From CAJQQY01 sp964564545 (GTDB taxonomy: Bacteria > Bacteroidota > Bacteroidia > Chitinophagales > Saprospiraceae): DNA of 64,000 nt. The notes under the pieces are model-generated. The model made no database searches, had not been told where the DNA came from, and saw only the letters and a list, made by a program, of their open reading frames with translations. A program made the position numbers and the translations under genes. Location: contig CAZMBP010000071.1 in assembly GCA_964564545.1 (NCBI GenBank), positions 21,081-85,080 of the forward strand, in the 5' to 3' direction. Shown one piece after another: positions 43,907 to 53,350 of the stretch. Within the stretch, counting starts at the first letter, position 1; the number at the start of each line of letters is the position of its first letter.

Positions 43907-46900
43907 ATGGATTCAATCAAACATACTATTATTTTCTTTTTCATTTTGAGCTTAGGTTTTTCAACCCAAGGGCAACAAAAAAAAGATTACAAATATCAAG
44001 TCTTCTTGACTGGAAATATTTGTGATGCTGTGGAAGATGAAGGTCTTTATTCTTCTCTTGAAACTACTTTGAAAAACACCCAACAACCATACTCCTTAAT
44101 CCTAAATGGAGATTTGACTGATGCAAAATATGGTTCAAAAAAGTGGACAGCTCAAATTGAGCGGATTAAGTTTTTAATAAAAACCGTTGAGGAAAATCCA
44201 CAAGGGAAAATTATTTTAATTGCAGGAGATCGAGATTGGAACCGAAGTCGAAAAGGTGGACAAAAGCAATTTGGAAAATTAGAAAAAGAGCTAAAGTCCT
44301 TTATCAAAGAAAATAAATATAAACGAACTGAGTGGACTAACAAAAAAGGTTGCCCTGGTCCAGACACTTATGAATTAGATGAATCTTTAATTTTGATTGT
44401 TGCCAACTCACAATGGTGGAATCATCCTTTTGACAAGCCACGGGCAGAAGATGGACTTTGTACGGTCATCACAGGGGAAGATTTTGCCGAAGAATTAGAA
44501 AGTGAGGTCAAAGAAAATCAAGACAAAAATATTATCATTGCCGGTCATCACCCTTTTGAATCGTTTGGGAATTATGGTGGTCATTTTTCTTTCATTGATC
44601 ACATAACACCATTTCCGGTCATTGGAAGTTTTAAAACTGCTTACCATCGAAACATTGGATCTACCGAAGATATTTCAAATGAACATTTACATGAATTTCG
44701 AGAAGAATTTCACAATCTCTTCTTCTTTCATGAAAACTTAATCTATGTTTCAGCACATGAAAAGAATCAACAAATTATTCGGGATGGCGAAAATTATCTC
44801 ATCAATAGTGGCGCTCCTTCCAAAGGAAAATATTCAGGCAAACATAGAAATACTATGCTAAGTTCTTCGAAAGCAGGTATTATAGTGTTGAATTATTTTG
44901 ATTCTGGAAAAATTGAATCTACTTTTTGGGAAAAAAATAATGACAAATTATTGGCTAAAGAAAACCATTTACTTTTCCTTTCCTCTTGTATTGAAGGAAA
45001 TCAAAATGCTGAAAATACTCCCATCAATTATTCCTATTCACCCTGTCTATCAAAAGGACAAGCTACTAAGAAAATGAGTCGAGTTTATCCAGACACAATA
45101 GCTGTTGCTGGATCAGAATATAAAAGTGGTGCTTGGAAAAAATTGTGGTTAGGTAAACATTATCGTACCACCTGGACACAACCAGTCAAAGTACCAACCC
45201 TAGATTTAGATACTACTTTTGGTGGATTAACTATTTATAAAAAAGGAGGCGGCCGCCAAACGACTTCCTTAAAATTCAAAGCAGATGACGGAACACAATA
45301 TACCTTTCGTTCAGTCAACAAAGATCCTTCGAAAGCTTTTAATTATGTATTAAGACCAACTTTTATCACACCTCTGATGCGCGATCAAACTTCGACTCAA
45401 AGTCCATATGGTGCAATGACTGTTGCAGCTCTCTTGGATGAAATTGATATCCTTCACGCCACTCCCAAATTGTACCTTTTACCTGATGATCCTAAGTTGG
45501 GCACCTTCCAAAAAAAATATGGTAACCTGCTTGGGATGCTCGAAGACAATCCAAGCAAGCCTAATAATGCTGGAGAAGTGTTTGGTGGAGCTGATAAAAT
45601 TTACCAGAGTAATAAGCTCTACAAAAAGCTCTATGAATCTAGAAAAAATCGAATTGATGAAAAAGAATTTATCAAAGCGAGAGTTTTCGATATGTTGATT
45701 GGAGACTGGAGTAAGCATGAAGACAATTGGAAATGGGCTAGGTATGACAAAGAAGATGGATATTATTTTAGACCTATTCCTCGAGATCGAGATCATACTT
45801 TTTCATTGCAAGATGGTATTATTCCATGGATTGCTAATCGAAGTTGGGCTATCAAAAACATCGAAACCTTTAGCTATGATTTAAAGAAAAAAGAGTTGCG
45901 TAGTTTAATGTATCAAGCCATTCACATGGATCGATTTTTATCAACTTCTGGAACTCGCGAAGATTGGTTAGCGGCTGCGAGAAGTATTCAAGAAAATATT
46001 TCGGAAGAAGAAATTGACCAAGCCGTTTTAAAAATGCCTCTTGAAATTCAGGAAACTTCTGGAAAAACTATTGCCAAAAAACTTAAATCTCGGATTAAGC
46101 ATTTGGAAAAATATGCAGGCTGGTATTATGATTACTTAGCAGAATATGTTGATGTTCTAGGTTCGAATAAGGCAGAGTATTTTGAAATTACTCGAATGGA
46201 TAATGGAAATGTCAATCTTAAAATTTTCAATAAAAAGAAAAATAAAAAAGGCAAGAAGCTTTATTACGAAAGAACTTTTTATCCAAAAGAAACTAAGGAA
46301 GTAAGAGTCTACGGATTGGGTGGAGACGATATTTTTGACATTAAAGGCGATGGAAAATCGAAAATAGTTATTCGGGTTTTAGGAAACTCAGGAGATGATG
46401 TTTTTAAAGATGAAGAGAAATCTTCGAAGACTAAAACCCTAATTTACGATAAAGGAAAAGGAACAAAATTCGAAGTGGGTAAAGGGAGTAAAGTTGTCAA
46501 TCATTGGAATAAAAAAATATATGAATATGATCGAACTGCTTTTGACTACAATTGGAATTCTCCGATTCTTGGAATGTCATACAACAATTTCAATGGCTTA
46601 AGTTTAAAGTTAGGAACTACTTTTATTCGTCAAAAATTTGGGAAAAAAGATTATGGAAGCACCCACTCTATCTATGGAAGCGCATCTACAAAAAAGAATT
46701 TCGCAGCAAATTATTCAGCTCGATTTCATCAAGTTTTAAAAAGTTGGGACATTCCATTTGAGGTAGATTTTGCCAGGCCTGAATTCAGAAATAACTTTTT
46801 TGGAGTTGGAAATAATACCACTAATTCAGAAGATTTACAAGATGAGGATTACTATCGTTTTTCACGAAATAAATTTTCGATAGAAACTGGAATTGGAAAA

Positions 46901-47602
46901 CAGTTTTGGAAAAATAGTAGTCTTGACTTTTTGGTAGGTTACGAAACAAGCCAATTTGATGACCCAGGAAATTCTATTCTTTCTGAAGACACTACCCTTT
47001 TTGGTTCAAATATTAAACTTGGAGAAGTACCACTAAAAGCAAAAGCAATCATTGATTTTAGAGACCAAAAAGGATTTCCATACAATGGAATTTTATGGTT
47101 ATTAGATTATAGATTTGGAACTATCGTAGAAGGTGTTCCAGAAACTACCACTTATGGAATTGCAGCAAGTTCTATCGAATATTATATTTCTTCCAAACAT
47201 CAAAACCCAGTCACACTAGGCGTTCGTTTTGGTGGTGCGGTATCACATGGCGATGTTCCATTTTATCATTTGCCAAATATTGGAGGTGCTTTTGGATTGC
47301 GAGGATTTATCGGTGAGCGATTTACAGGCGAGTCGAGTTTGTATTTTAATTCAGAAATTCGCTGGCAATTATTTCATCGATACACTTCGTTCGTTCCAAT
47401 CAAATTCGGGTTAAAGGCCTTTTATGATACAGGTCGAGTTTACTCAGATTTAGATGCTGCGAACAGTTCGAAATGGCATGCAGGATATGGTGCTGGAATT
47501 TTTATTGTTCCATTGAATGAAGCGGTAAGCATTTCGCTGCAAGTTGGTTTTTCTGAAGAAGAATCTTTCTTCCCTGTTATTAGTTTTGGAAGAGCGCTAT
47601 AA
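43907..47602 (+). CDS. giant outer-membrane protein: degenerate phosphatase domain, kinase-like middle, Omp85-like barrel
   Basis: The 1231-residue protein has a signal peptide (1-22). Domain 1 (about 30-420) is a calcineurin-like phosphoesterase fold in which the metal ligands are mostly lost: N37 in GNICD instead of the Asp, GDRDW (107-111) instead of GNHDW, and SAHEKNQ instead of GHEHN, while GHHPFESFG stays. Domain 2 (about 420-830) carries IGDWSKHEDNWKWARYD and PIPRDRDHTF, like the H/D/N and DRD motifs of atypical kinases. Domain 3 (about 890-1231) is a 16-strand-like barrel with GLRGFIGERFTGES, an Omp85/BamA L6-type motif, ending in FGRAL. It is a paralogue of the next gene; this copy appears to be a pseudophosphatase. 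Confidence 0.78.
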   Translation: MDSIKHTIIFFFILSLGFSTQGQQKKDYKYQVFLTGNICDAVEDEGLYSSLETTLKNTQQPYSLILNGDLTDAKYGSKKWTAQIERIKFLIKTVEENPQGKIILIAGDRDWNRSRKGGQKQFGKLEKELKSFIKENKYKRTEWTNKKGCPGPDTYELDESLILIVANSQWWNHPFDKPRAEDGLCTVITGEDFAEELESEVKENQDKNIIIAGHHPFESFGNYGGHFSFIDHITPFPVIGSFKTAYHRNIGSTEDISNEHLHEFREEFHNLFFFHENLIYVSAHEKNQQIIRDGENYLINSGAPSKGKYSGKHRNTMLSSSKAGIIVLNYFDSGKIESTFWEKNNDKLLAKENHLLFLSSCIEGNQNAENTPINYSYSPCLSKGQATKKMSRVYPDTIAVAGSEYKSGAWKKLWLGKHYRTTWTQPVKVPTLDLDTTFGGLTIYKKGGGRQTTSLKFKADDGTQYTFRSVNKDPSKAFNYVLRPTFITPLMRDQTSTQSPYGAMTVAALLDEIDILHATPKLYLLPDDPKLGTFQKKYGNLLGMLEDNPSKPNNAGEVFGGADKIYQSNKLYKKLYESRKNRIDEKEFIKARVFDMLIGDWSKHEDNWKWARYDKEDGYYFRPIPRDRDHTFSLQDGIIPWIANRSWAIKNIETFSYDLKKKELRSLMYQAIHMDRFLSTSGTREDWLAAARSIQENISEEEIDQAVLKMPLEIQETSGKTIAKKLKSRIKHLEKYAGWYYDYLAEYVDVLGSNKAEYFEITRMDNGNVNLKIFNKKKNKKGKKLYYERTFYPKETKEVRVYGLGGDDIFDIKGDGKSKIVIRVLGNSGDDVFKDEEKSSKTKTLIYDKGKGTKFEVGKGSKVVNHWNKKIYEYDRTAFDYNWNSPILGMSYNNFNGLSLKLGTTFIRQKFGKKDYGSTHSIYGSASTKKNFAANYSARFHQVLKSWDIPFEVDFARPEFRNNFFGVGNNTTNSEDLQDEDYYRFSRNKFSIETGIGKQFWKNSSLDFLVGYETSQFDDPGNSILSEDTTLFGSNIKLGEVPLKAKAIIDFRDQKGFPYNGILWLLDYRFGTIVEGVPETTTYGIAASSIEYYISSKHQNPVTLGVRFGGAVSHGDVPFYHLPNIGGAFGLRGFIGERFTGESSLYFNSEIRWQLFHRYTSFVPIKFGLKAFYDTGRVYSDLDAANSSKWHAGYGAGIFIVPLNEAVSISLQVGFSEEESFFPVISFGRAL

Positions 47603-47669
47603 TTTTCCACCACCTTGCTAAAAAAAATAATATACCTATATTTAGAAAAAATTGAAATCTAAGAACAAA

Positions 47670-50600
47670 ATGAAAAGATCAATCCACACACTCCTCGTTT
47701 TACTTTTAATTTTTATGCTCCCATCATGTGCTACTTTTAAATTGCAATATGATCGAGATAATAAAGATTGGAAAACCGAAAGTGCTGAAGCTCCTCAAGG
47801 AAAATTGGAACATACTTTATTCCTTATTGGCGATGCAGGAAATTCAAAAGATGGAAATACTCCTTCTCCTGCGTTAGCACTTTTACAAAAAAAATTAGCG
47901 GAAGCCAATGAAAATAGTCACGTTGTTTTTTTGGGAGATAATATTTATCCATATGGCATGCCTCCCAAAAGTGATGATGAAGATCGTGTAAAAGCAGAAG
48001 CTCGTTTAGATGCACAGCTCAATATTTTAAAAGATTTCAAAGGAGATCCAATTTTTATTGCTGGTAATCATGATTGGATTCGACATGGATTAAAAGGCGT
48101 AAAACGTCAAGAAAAATATATTGAAAAACATCTGAATGCTGGCATTGAAGATGAAGATGATTGGAAAAATTACTTCTTGCCTGACAATGGTTGCGGTGGT
48201 CCAACTGTTGTGGAAGTCAATAAAAATTTAGCCTATGTTATTATTGATTCCAATTGGTACCTAAGAGATTGGGACAAAGATGCTGCCATCAATGATGGAT
48301 GTGATGCTAAAAACAAAAGAGTGTTTGATTTCCTTTTTGAAGAATCTTTAAGAAAAAATCGGAATAAAAACGTGGTGGTTTTGATGCACCATCCATTGAA
48401 TTCTTATGGCCCTCATGGAGGAAAGTATGCAGCAAAAATGCACTTATTCCCTTTGACTGAAGTCAATAAAAATCTCTACATTCCATTGCCTGGTCTAGGT
48501 ACTTTAGCAGCTATCGGAAGAGGAACAATTGGAAGTCGACAAGATTTGGCTCACCCTGGATACCGTGCTATGAAGAGATCTTTGCTGGCAGGAGCTGGAA
48601 AGAATGGAAGTTTTATTTTTGCTGCAGGTCATGAGCACAATTTGCAATACATCGAAACGGATCAAAATCAATTTATCGTTAGTGGCGCAGGTTCCAAAAA
48701 GAACCCAGCTAAGTTAGGAAAAGGGGCACAGTTCGTCTATGGAGGTCAAGGATTTTCCAAATTAGAATTTTATGAAGATGGAACTACTTGGTTGGAATTT
48801 TGGCGATCAGTTGAAGGAAATGAAAATGGAGAATTGGTTTATAGAAAAAAAATTAGAGACAAATTAAAAATTTATGAACGAGAACAAATAACAGAATTTC
48901 CAGAATTCGATCAAAAAAAGGATTCCGTAAATAAATTGTTATTAACTCGTAAAGTAAAAAAAGGAAGCAAGTTTAGAAACGTCTTTTTGGGAAAACATCA
49001 CCGTGAAACGTATGTTACTAAATTTAATTTTGAGGTATTAGATTTGTCTACCTATGCAGGCGGGTTAAAGCCTATCAAACGAGGTGGTGGTGGTCAAACT
49101 AATTCTGTCAGGTTAGAAGATAGTCAAGGACGACAATATACGATGCGAGACATGACTAAGGATGCTTCTCGGTTAATGCCATACCCTTTTAACCAAATGG
49201 ACTTGGCAGGTTCAATAGTTGAAGATACCTATCTAGCCACTTATCCATTTGCTCCGTTGGTCATTCCAAAAATGGCTGATGCGGCCAAAGTTTACCATAC
49301 CAATCCAAAGTTATTTTATATTCCAAAGCAACCAACATTGGGAGAATATAATGATGTTTATGGTGGTGCTGTTTATTTATTTGAGGAGCGACCGGTAACG
49401 GAGTGGAGAGACAATCCAAGTTTTGGAAATCCAATCAAAATATTAAATACAGACAAACTCATATCTAAAATCACCAAAAATAATCATCACAAAGTTGATC
49501 AAGCTTGGGCACTTCGAAGTCGGATGTTTGATATCATGATTGGTGATTTTGATCGACATGATGATCAATGGCGATGGGCCTTGGTAAAAGACGAGGATGG
49601 AGATAAATTGTATCGTCCAATTCCTAGAGATAGAGATCAACCCTTCTCCAATTATGATGGAATCTTAACGGTGATTGCTAATAATTTTGTTCCATTTTTA
49701 CGTTTGTTAAAACCATATAAAGCTAATGTCGGAAACATAAAATGGACAACTTATAATGGACGAATTTTCGATAATTCTTTTATTGGAGAAATGGAGTGGG
49801 AAGATTGGGAAAGAGAAACCAAATACATTCAAGATAATGTAACTGACGAAATTATTGATGAAGCTTTTAAAAACATGCCTGTTGAAGCTCAGCGATTAGC
49901 AGGTGATGAAATAAGAGAAATTGTCAAAAAACGTCGTGATAATATGATGGAGATTGCTAAAAAGTATTACAAGTATTTAGCAAAAGAAGTCGATGTATAT
50001 GGTACTGACAAAAAAGAATTATTTGAAATCACTCGAATGGAAAATGGCGATGTGGATATTAAAGTTTATGATTCTAACAAAAAAGGAGATAAACAAAAAT
50101 TAGTTTATCATCGACTTTTCCATAAATCCGAAACCAAGGAAATAAATATTTATGGATTAGGTGATGATGATATTTTCAATATTACTGGAGGTGGAAATAA
50201 AGGAATTTTTATTCGAACAATTGGTTGCTTAGGAAAAGATACTTTTAATGATAGTTCAAAAGTTGGAGGATTTGGCAAAAAAACTTGGGTTTATGATACT
50301 CCAACTGGGAACACCTTAAATTTAGGAACAGAAGCAAAAAACAAAACCTCCAATCATCGAGATGACAATATTTATGATCGAGAAAATATTCATTACGAAT
50401 ATGATTTCTTGATGCCTTTACCAATTATTGGAAGTAACCCTGATGATGGTTTCGTTTTTGGAGCCTTTGCCAACTGGGTAAGATATGGTTATAAAAAATT
50501 TCCTTACTCTCAATTTCATCATTTGTCGGTAACAGCTGCTGCCAGTAAAGTTTCTGTTGATGTCATTTATCAAGCTGAATTTATTCGTACCGTTGGAAAA

Positions 50601-51464
50601 ATGGATTTCACTATTGACTCTCGTTTTTATGGAGATCGATTTGCTTATAACTTTTTTGGATTGGGAAATGAAACGACAAATACTTCTGATCAATTATCTT
50701 TCAATCGAGTACAAAATAGTCTGATTTATTTTAATCCAAATTTGCGAAAATTAATCACCAGGGGAAATGGTGAAATCTTAATCGGAGGAACACTTCGACA
50801 GATTGGAATTGATGATAATGCAGGTGACGATCCTCGATTCATAAATGAATTTGGCAGTAATACTCCCAACCTTTTTGATTCCAAATTACAACTTGGGGCA
50901 AAATTCGAATTTAATTATGAAAACTCTGACAATCCATTAATCACTCATTCAGGTACAAAATTCAACTCAAGTTTAAGTTGGGAAAATGACGTTTGGGGTA
51001 ATGAAGTAAATGTCGGAAAATTAAAAGCGAGTCTTGCTTTGTTTTATAGTTTAGATCGAAGACAGTATATCACTTTAGCTACTCGAGTTGGGACACAGCA
51101 CAATTTTGGAAAATTCAATTTCTATGACGGAGCCATAATCGGAGGTACAATAAATGGAACCCCTTCTACTCTTCGAGGTTATCGAGCAGAACGATTTACA
51201 GGAAATACTTCATTCTATCATAATTCTGAAGTTAGAATCAAACTTTTTTCTTCAACCAATCGAATTTTACCATTTACTATCGGAGTTCATGGTGGTTTTG
51301 ATTATGGAAGAGTTTGGATTGATGATGAAGACTCTGATAAATGGCACAAAGGCTACGGTGGAGGCCTTTGGTTTAGTCCCGTAAATGCATTGTTATTTAG
51401 GCTAGAATATTTTGAATCAGTTGAAGAAAATTTATTTACGATTGGGGCAGGTTTTGCCTTTTAA
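47670..51464 (+). CDS. giant outer-membrane lipoprotein: metallophosphatase, kinase-like middle, Omp85-like barrel
   Basis: The 1264-residue paralogue of the preceding gene, counted from the ATG at 47670. A lipoprotein signal has lipobox LPSC (Cys20). Domain 1 has intact phosphoesterase motifs: GDAGN (54-58), LGDNIYP (88-94), AGNHDW (131-136), MHHPLNSYG (about 232) and AGHEHNLQ (about 311). Domain 2 carries IGDFDRHDDQWRWALV and PIPRDRDQPF, an atypical-kinase-like pattern. Domain 3 is the barrel, with TLRGYRAERFTGNTSF and a C-terminal FTIGAGFAF strand. Together they suggest a surface phosphatase tethered to its own outer-membrane pore. A strong terminator follows. The kinase comparison is by motif only. 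Confidence 0.82.
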   Translation: MKRSIHTLLVLLLIFMLPSCATFKLQYDRDNKDWKTESAEAPQGKLEHTLFLIGDAGNSKDGNTPSPALALLQKKLAEANENSHVVFLGDNIYPYGMPPKSDDEDRVKAEARLDAQLNILKDFKGDPIFIAGNHDWIRHGLKGVKRQEKYIEKHLNAGIEDEDDWKNYFLPDNGCGGPTVVEVNKNLAYVIIDSNWYLRDWDKDAAINDGCDAKNKRVFDFLFEESLRKNRNKNVVVLMHHPLNSYGPHGGKYAAKMHLFPLTEVNKNLYIPLPGLGTLAAIGRGTIGSRQDLAHPGYRAMKRSLLAGAGKNGSFIFAAGHEHNLQYIETDQNQFIVSGAGSKKNPAKLGKGAQFVYGGQGFSKLEFYEDGTTWLEFWRSVEGNENGELVYRKKIRDKLKIYEREQITEFPEFDQKKDSVNKLLLTRKVKKGSKFRNVFLGKHHRETYVTKFNFEVLDLSTYAGGLKPIKRGGGGQTNSVRLEDSQGRQYTMRDMTKDASRLMPYPFNQMDLAGSIVEDTYLATYPFAPLVIPKMADAAKVYHTNPKLFYIPKQPTLGEYNDVYGGAVYLFEERPVTEWRDNPSFGNPIKILNTDKLISKITKNNHHKVDQAWALRSRMFDIMIGDFDRHDDQWRWALVKDEDGDKLYRPIPRDRDQPFSNYDGILTVIANNFVPFLRLLKPYKANVGNIKWTTYNGRIFDNSFIGEMEWEDWERETKYIQDNVTDEIIDEAFKNMPVEAQRLAGDEIREIVKKRRDNMMEIAKKYYKYLAKEVDVYGTDKKELFEITRMENGDVDIKVYDSNKKGDKQKLVYHRLFHKSETKEINIYGLGDDDIFNITGGGNKGIFIRTIGCLGKDTFNDSSKVGGFGKKTWVYDTPTGNTLNLGTEAKNKTSNHRDDNIYDRENIHYEYDFLMPLPIIGSNPDDGFVFGAFANWVRYGYKKFPYSQFHHLSVTAAASKVSVDVIYQAEFIRTVGKMDFTIDSRFYGDRFAYNFFGLGNETTNTSDQLSFNRVQNSLIYFNPNLRKLITRGNGEILIGGTLRQIGIDDNAGDDPRFINEFGSNTPNLFDSKLQLGAKFEFNYENSDNPLITHSGTKFNSSLSWENDVWGNEVNVGKLKASLALFYSLDRRQYITLATRVGTQHNFGKFNFYDGAIIGGTINGTPSTLRGYRAERFTGNTSFYHNSEVRIKLFSSTNRILPFTIGVHGGFDYGRVWIDDEDSDKWHKGYGGGLWFSPVNALLFRLEYFESVEENLFTIGAGFAF

Positions 51465-51489
51465 TTAAAAAATTACTAGAAGTAAAATA

Positions 51490-51528
51490 AAACCCTTTCA
51501 AAAAATTTAACTTTTGAAAGGGTTTTTT
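51490..51528. terminator. bidirectional rho-independent terminator
   Basis: AAACCCTTTCAAAA (51490-51503) pairs perfectly with TTTTGAAAGGGTTT (51512-51525), with an 8-nt loop and T/A runs on both sides. It lies between convergent genes. Confidence 0.92.
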
Positions 51529-51535
51529 ATTTAAC

Positions 51536-52291
51536 TTATTTTGAAGAAAAACCTAATAAGGAAATTCCAATCTTGAAAGAAACCATGGACAACGCACCTT
51601 CCTTTTCTACATAATTATCAAGAGGATCTTCTTTTAACGAACCTCCCTTCTCTACATAAAATTTAGCTTCTCCTCCAGAACGATAACCAACTTGTACATC
51701 AATTGCTGAATGATGGTTTTTATTTAAAAAGAAATAACATCCAATTGCTCCGCCATAATTTGTGGCCCAATCAGAATGCAAATTCGCCTCATCAAATCTC
51801 GTATCCGCGTCTTGGTTAAATAATATAGAAAATAATTGAGCACCGATTTGCTTAGTATATGTTTTGGTTCGATAATGATTAAGTCCTAAGGAGCCTTCAA
51901 AATAAGGCTGAAACGGAAGCTTTAATATTGGTTCAAATCGAAAAGCTGCATGCCAATTCCATATCTTATTTTTAGTTTTTTGACGATTGCCGTCATATAT
52001 CCGTTTGACATGATCATAAGAAAAATCTCCAAATCGTAAACCAATATCAATAGGCTTATTTCTTAACCTATAAAAAATGGAAATCCCTTTTCCCCACAAA
52101 ACACTTCTATCAATATCATCTTGAAAATCAGCAAGTGGAAATCCTACTTCCATTTCAGGAATAATATTTAAAAATGCTCGACTTCGAAAAGGTTCTAATT
52201 CAGGTAAGACATCCTCTTGAGCAAGAGAATTTATGGAGTAGAACAATACAATAAGAATGGTGATATTAATTTTCATTTGATTAATTTTCAT
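51536..52291 (-). CDS. exported outer-membrane beta-barrel protein
   Basis: The start is set at ATG 52291, with an alternative at 52276; a third in-frame ATG at 52348 is upstream of the TAAATTTGC box and unlikely. A signal peptide ends at YSINSLAQ. The mature ~230 residues are of a barrel type: ISIFYRLRNKPIDIGLRFGD, WNWHAAFRFEPILKLP, YFEGSLGLNHYRTKTY and IDVQVGYRSGGEAKFY, ending MVSFKIGISLLGF. It is distantly similar to porin-type OMPs but I cannot name a family. A 15-bp tandem duplication surrounds the start codon. Confidence 0.65.
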   Translation of the reverse strand: MKINQMKINITILIVLFYSINSLAQEDVLPELEPFRSRAFLNIIPEMEVGFPLADFQDDIDRSVLWGKGISIFYRLRNKPIDIGLRFGDFSYDHVKRIYDGNRQKTKNKIWNWHAAFRFEPILKLPFQPYFEGSLGLNHYRTKTYTKQIGAQLFSILFNQDADTRFDEANLHSDWATNYGGAIGCYFFLNKNHHSAIDVQVGYRSGGEAKFYVEKGGSLKEDPLDNYVEKEGALSMVSFKIGISLLGFSSK

Positions 52292-52644
52292 TTGATTTTC
52301 TAGCAAATTTATGATTTGTACCCCAAGCTTCCCTCTCTCATATTTCACCTTTTTATTCCTCAGTTTGTTTAAAGTTTAACTTTTTATTTCGCCATTTTAC
52401 AGAAATAGGCATGAAAATTTCATTTAATCAAATAAAATCATTAAAATTAAACGTGTAAAAGCTTAGTTATCAGTAAGTTACAAGTATTCTTCTCAACTTA
52501 ATTGAACAAAAGTGTAAGAATTTCATGAATAAATAAACATTTAAATAGGTTTACAGAACATTGTTATAAGTAATAAATGCTTTTGAGTTTTAGCTTTAGA
52601 ACATCATAACAAACCACTTTAATAATGTTTTAAAAACCTAAATT
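52292..52644. other. 353-bp divergent intergenic region
   Basis: Separates the minus-strand barrel gene from the plus-strand secreted gene. It contains a TAAATTTGC box close to the barrel gene start (52304-52311). Otherwise it is AT-rich and shows no ORF, strong hairpin or repeat that I can support. Confidence 0.5.
52304..52311 (-). promoter_or_regulatory. candidate -7 box for the barrel gene
   Basis: The minus strand reads TAAATTTGC, a TAnnTTTGC match 13 nt before the ATG at 52291. The short leader means it could equally be by chance. Confidence 0.3.
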
Positions 52645-53184
52645 ATGAAAAACTCAAGCAAATATAATCTCGTCTTAAATCCTAAAATGAAATCAATTAC
52701 TATTTCATTTATTTGCCTGTTTTTTGTTTTAAATACCCAAGCTGCTAATTATAATGATTTGAAGTTGGAATTAGAAATAGTAGTTAAACTTACTTCCATC
52801 AAAGAAATAATAAACGAAAATCCCAATTTCGGAAATATTTCAATTAATCCTGTTGAAGAAAATATCAAGAAAAACACATTTATTGAAATAGCTAATAATT
52901 TTAGTGGCCCTTCCTTTTCGGAAGGAACATCCTCTTTTACTTCAACTCATTCCATTTCAAAAGCAAATAAATCTTTTACTCGAAAGACATTGTCTATTAC
53001 TTCAACAACTAATTCAAATCAAGTTGATACTCCCGATTTTCGATCAGAATTAATTCTTGATTTTTTAACAAAAAAAAGAAAGGCTGCTTTTAATCCTACA
53101 ACAGTATATACTCATTCCGAAAAAATTGGTAAGTTAAAATTGAAGGCAAAAGTTAAATCAATTAAACTTACTGTTTATTTTTAA
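52645..53184 (+). CDS. small secreted protein of unknown function
   Basis: The 179-residue protein has a signal peptide that ends at about residue 34 (LNTQAAN). An internal ATG at 52687 would shorten the n-region to the usual length and may be the real start. The mature part is Ser/Thr/Asn-rich, with a low-complexity stretch (SFSEGTSSFTSTHSISKANK) and a basic end (KLKLKAKVKSIKLTVYF). I see no known domain. It is a lone gene followed by a 13-bp hairpin. Confidence 0.5.
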   Translation: MKNSSKYNLVLNPKMKSITISFICLFFVLNTQAANYNDLKLELEIVVKLTSIKEIINENPNFGNISINPVEENIKKNTFIEIANNFSGPSFSEGTSSFTSTHSISKANKSFTRKTLSITSTTNSNQVDTPDFRSELILDFLTKKRKAAFNPTTVYTHSEKIGKLKLKAKVKSIKLTVYF

Positions 53185-53201
53185 CTGATTGGATAATTGC
53201 A

Positions 53202-53234
53202 TTTCGTCAGGAGTTCAATTGACTCCTGACGAAA
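53202..53234. terminator. perfect hairpin between a gene and the cyclase remnant
   Basis: TTTCGTCAGGAGT (53202-53214) pairs perfectly with ACTCCTGACGAAA (53222-53234) with a 7-nt loop. There is no long T-run, but its place between convergent genes suggests termination. Confidence 0.65.
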
Positions 53235-53247
53235 TAAACTTCATTTC

Positions 53248-53349
53248 TTAACCCTCCACAAAATACATCACAATTTCTCTTTTGTTTTTTACTTTAATCA
53301 TTCCATGATAGGAGGAATTAAAATCATCTTTTATCAAATCATAAGTTGT
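53248..53349 (-). pseudogene. C-terminal remnant of a class III adenylate/guanylate cyclase
   Basis: In the frame one base off from the aldo/keto reductase stop, the minus strand reads TTYDLIKDDFNSSYHG then MIKVKNKREIVMYFVEG and a TAA at 53248-53250. This matches the ending of Bacteroidota nucleotide cyclase domains, where TYxLIKD...Y.G.I..KN.GEI.MYFV closes the catalytic domain. Only ~34 residues are left and there is no start codon or catalytic metal site. It lies directly after the reductase gene, so an insertion or deletion probably removed the rest of the gene. Confidence 0.5.
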
Positions 53350-53350
53350 T

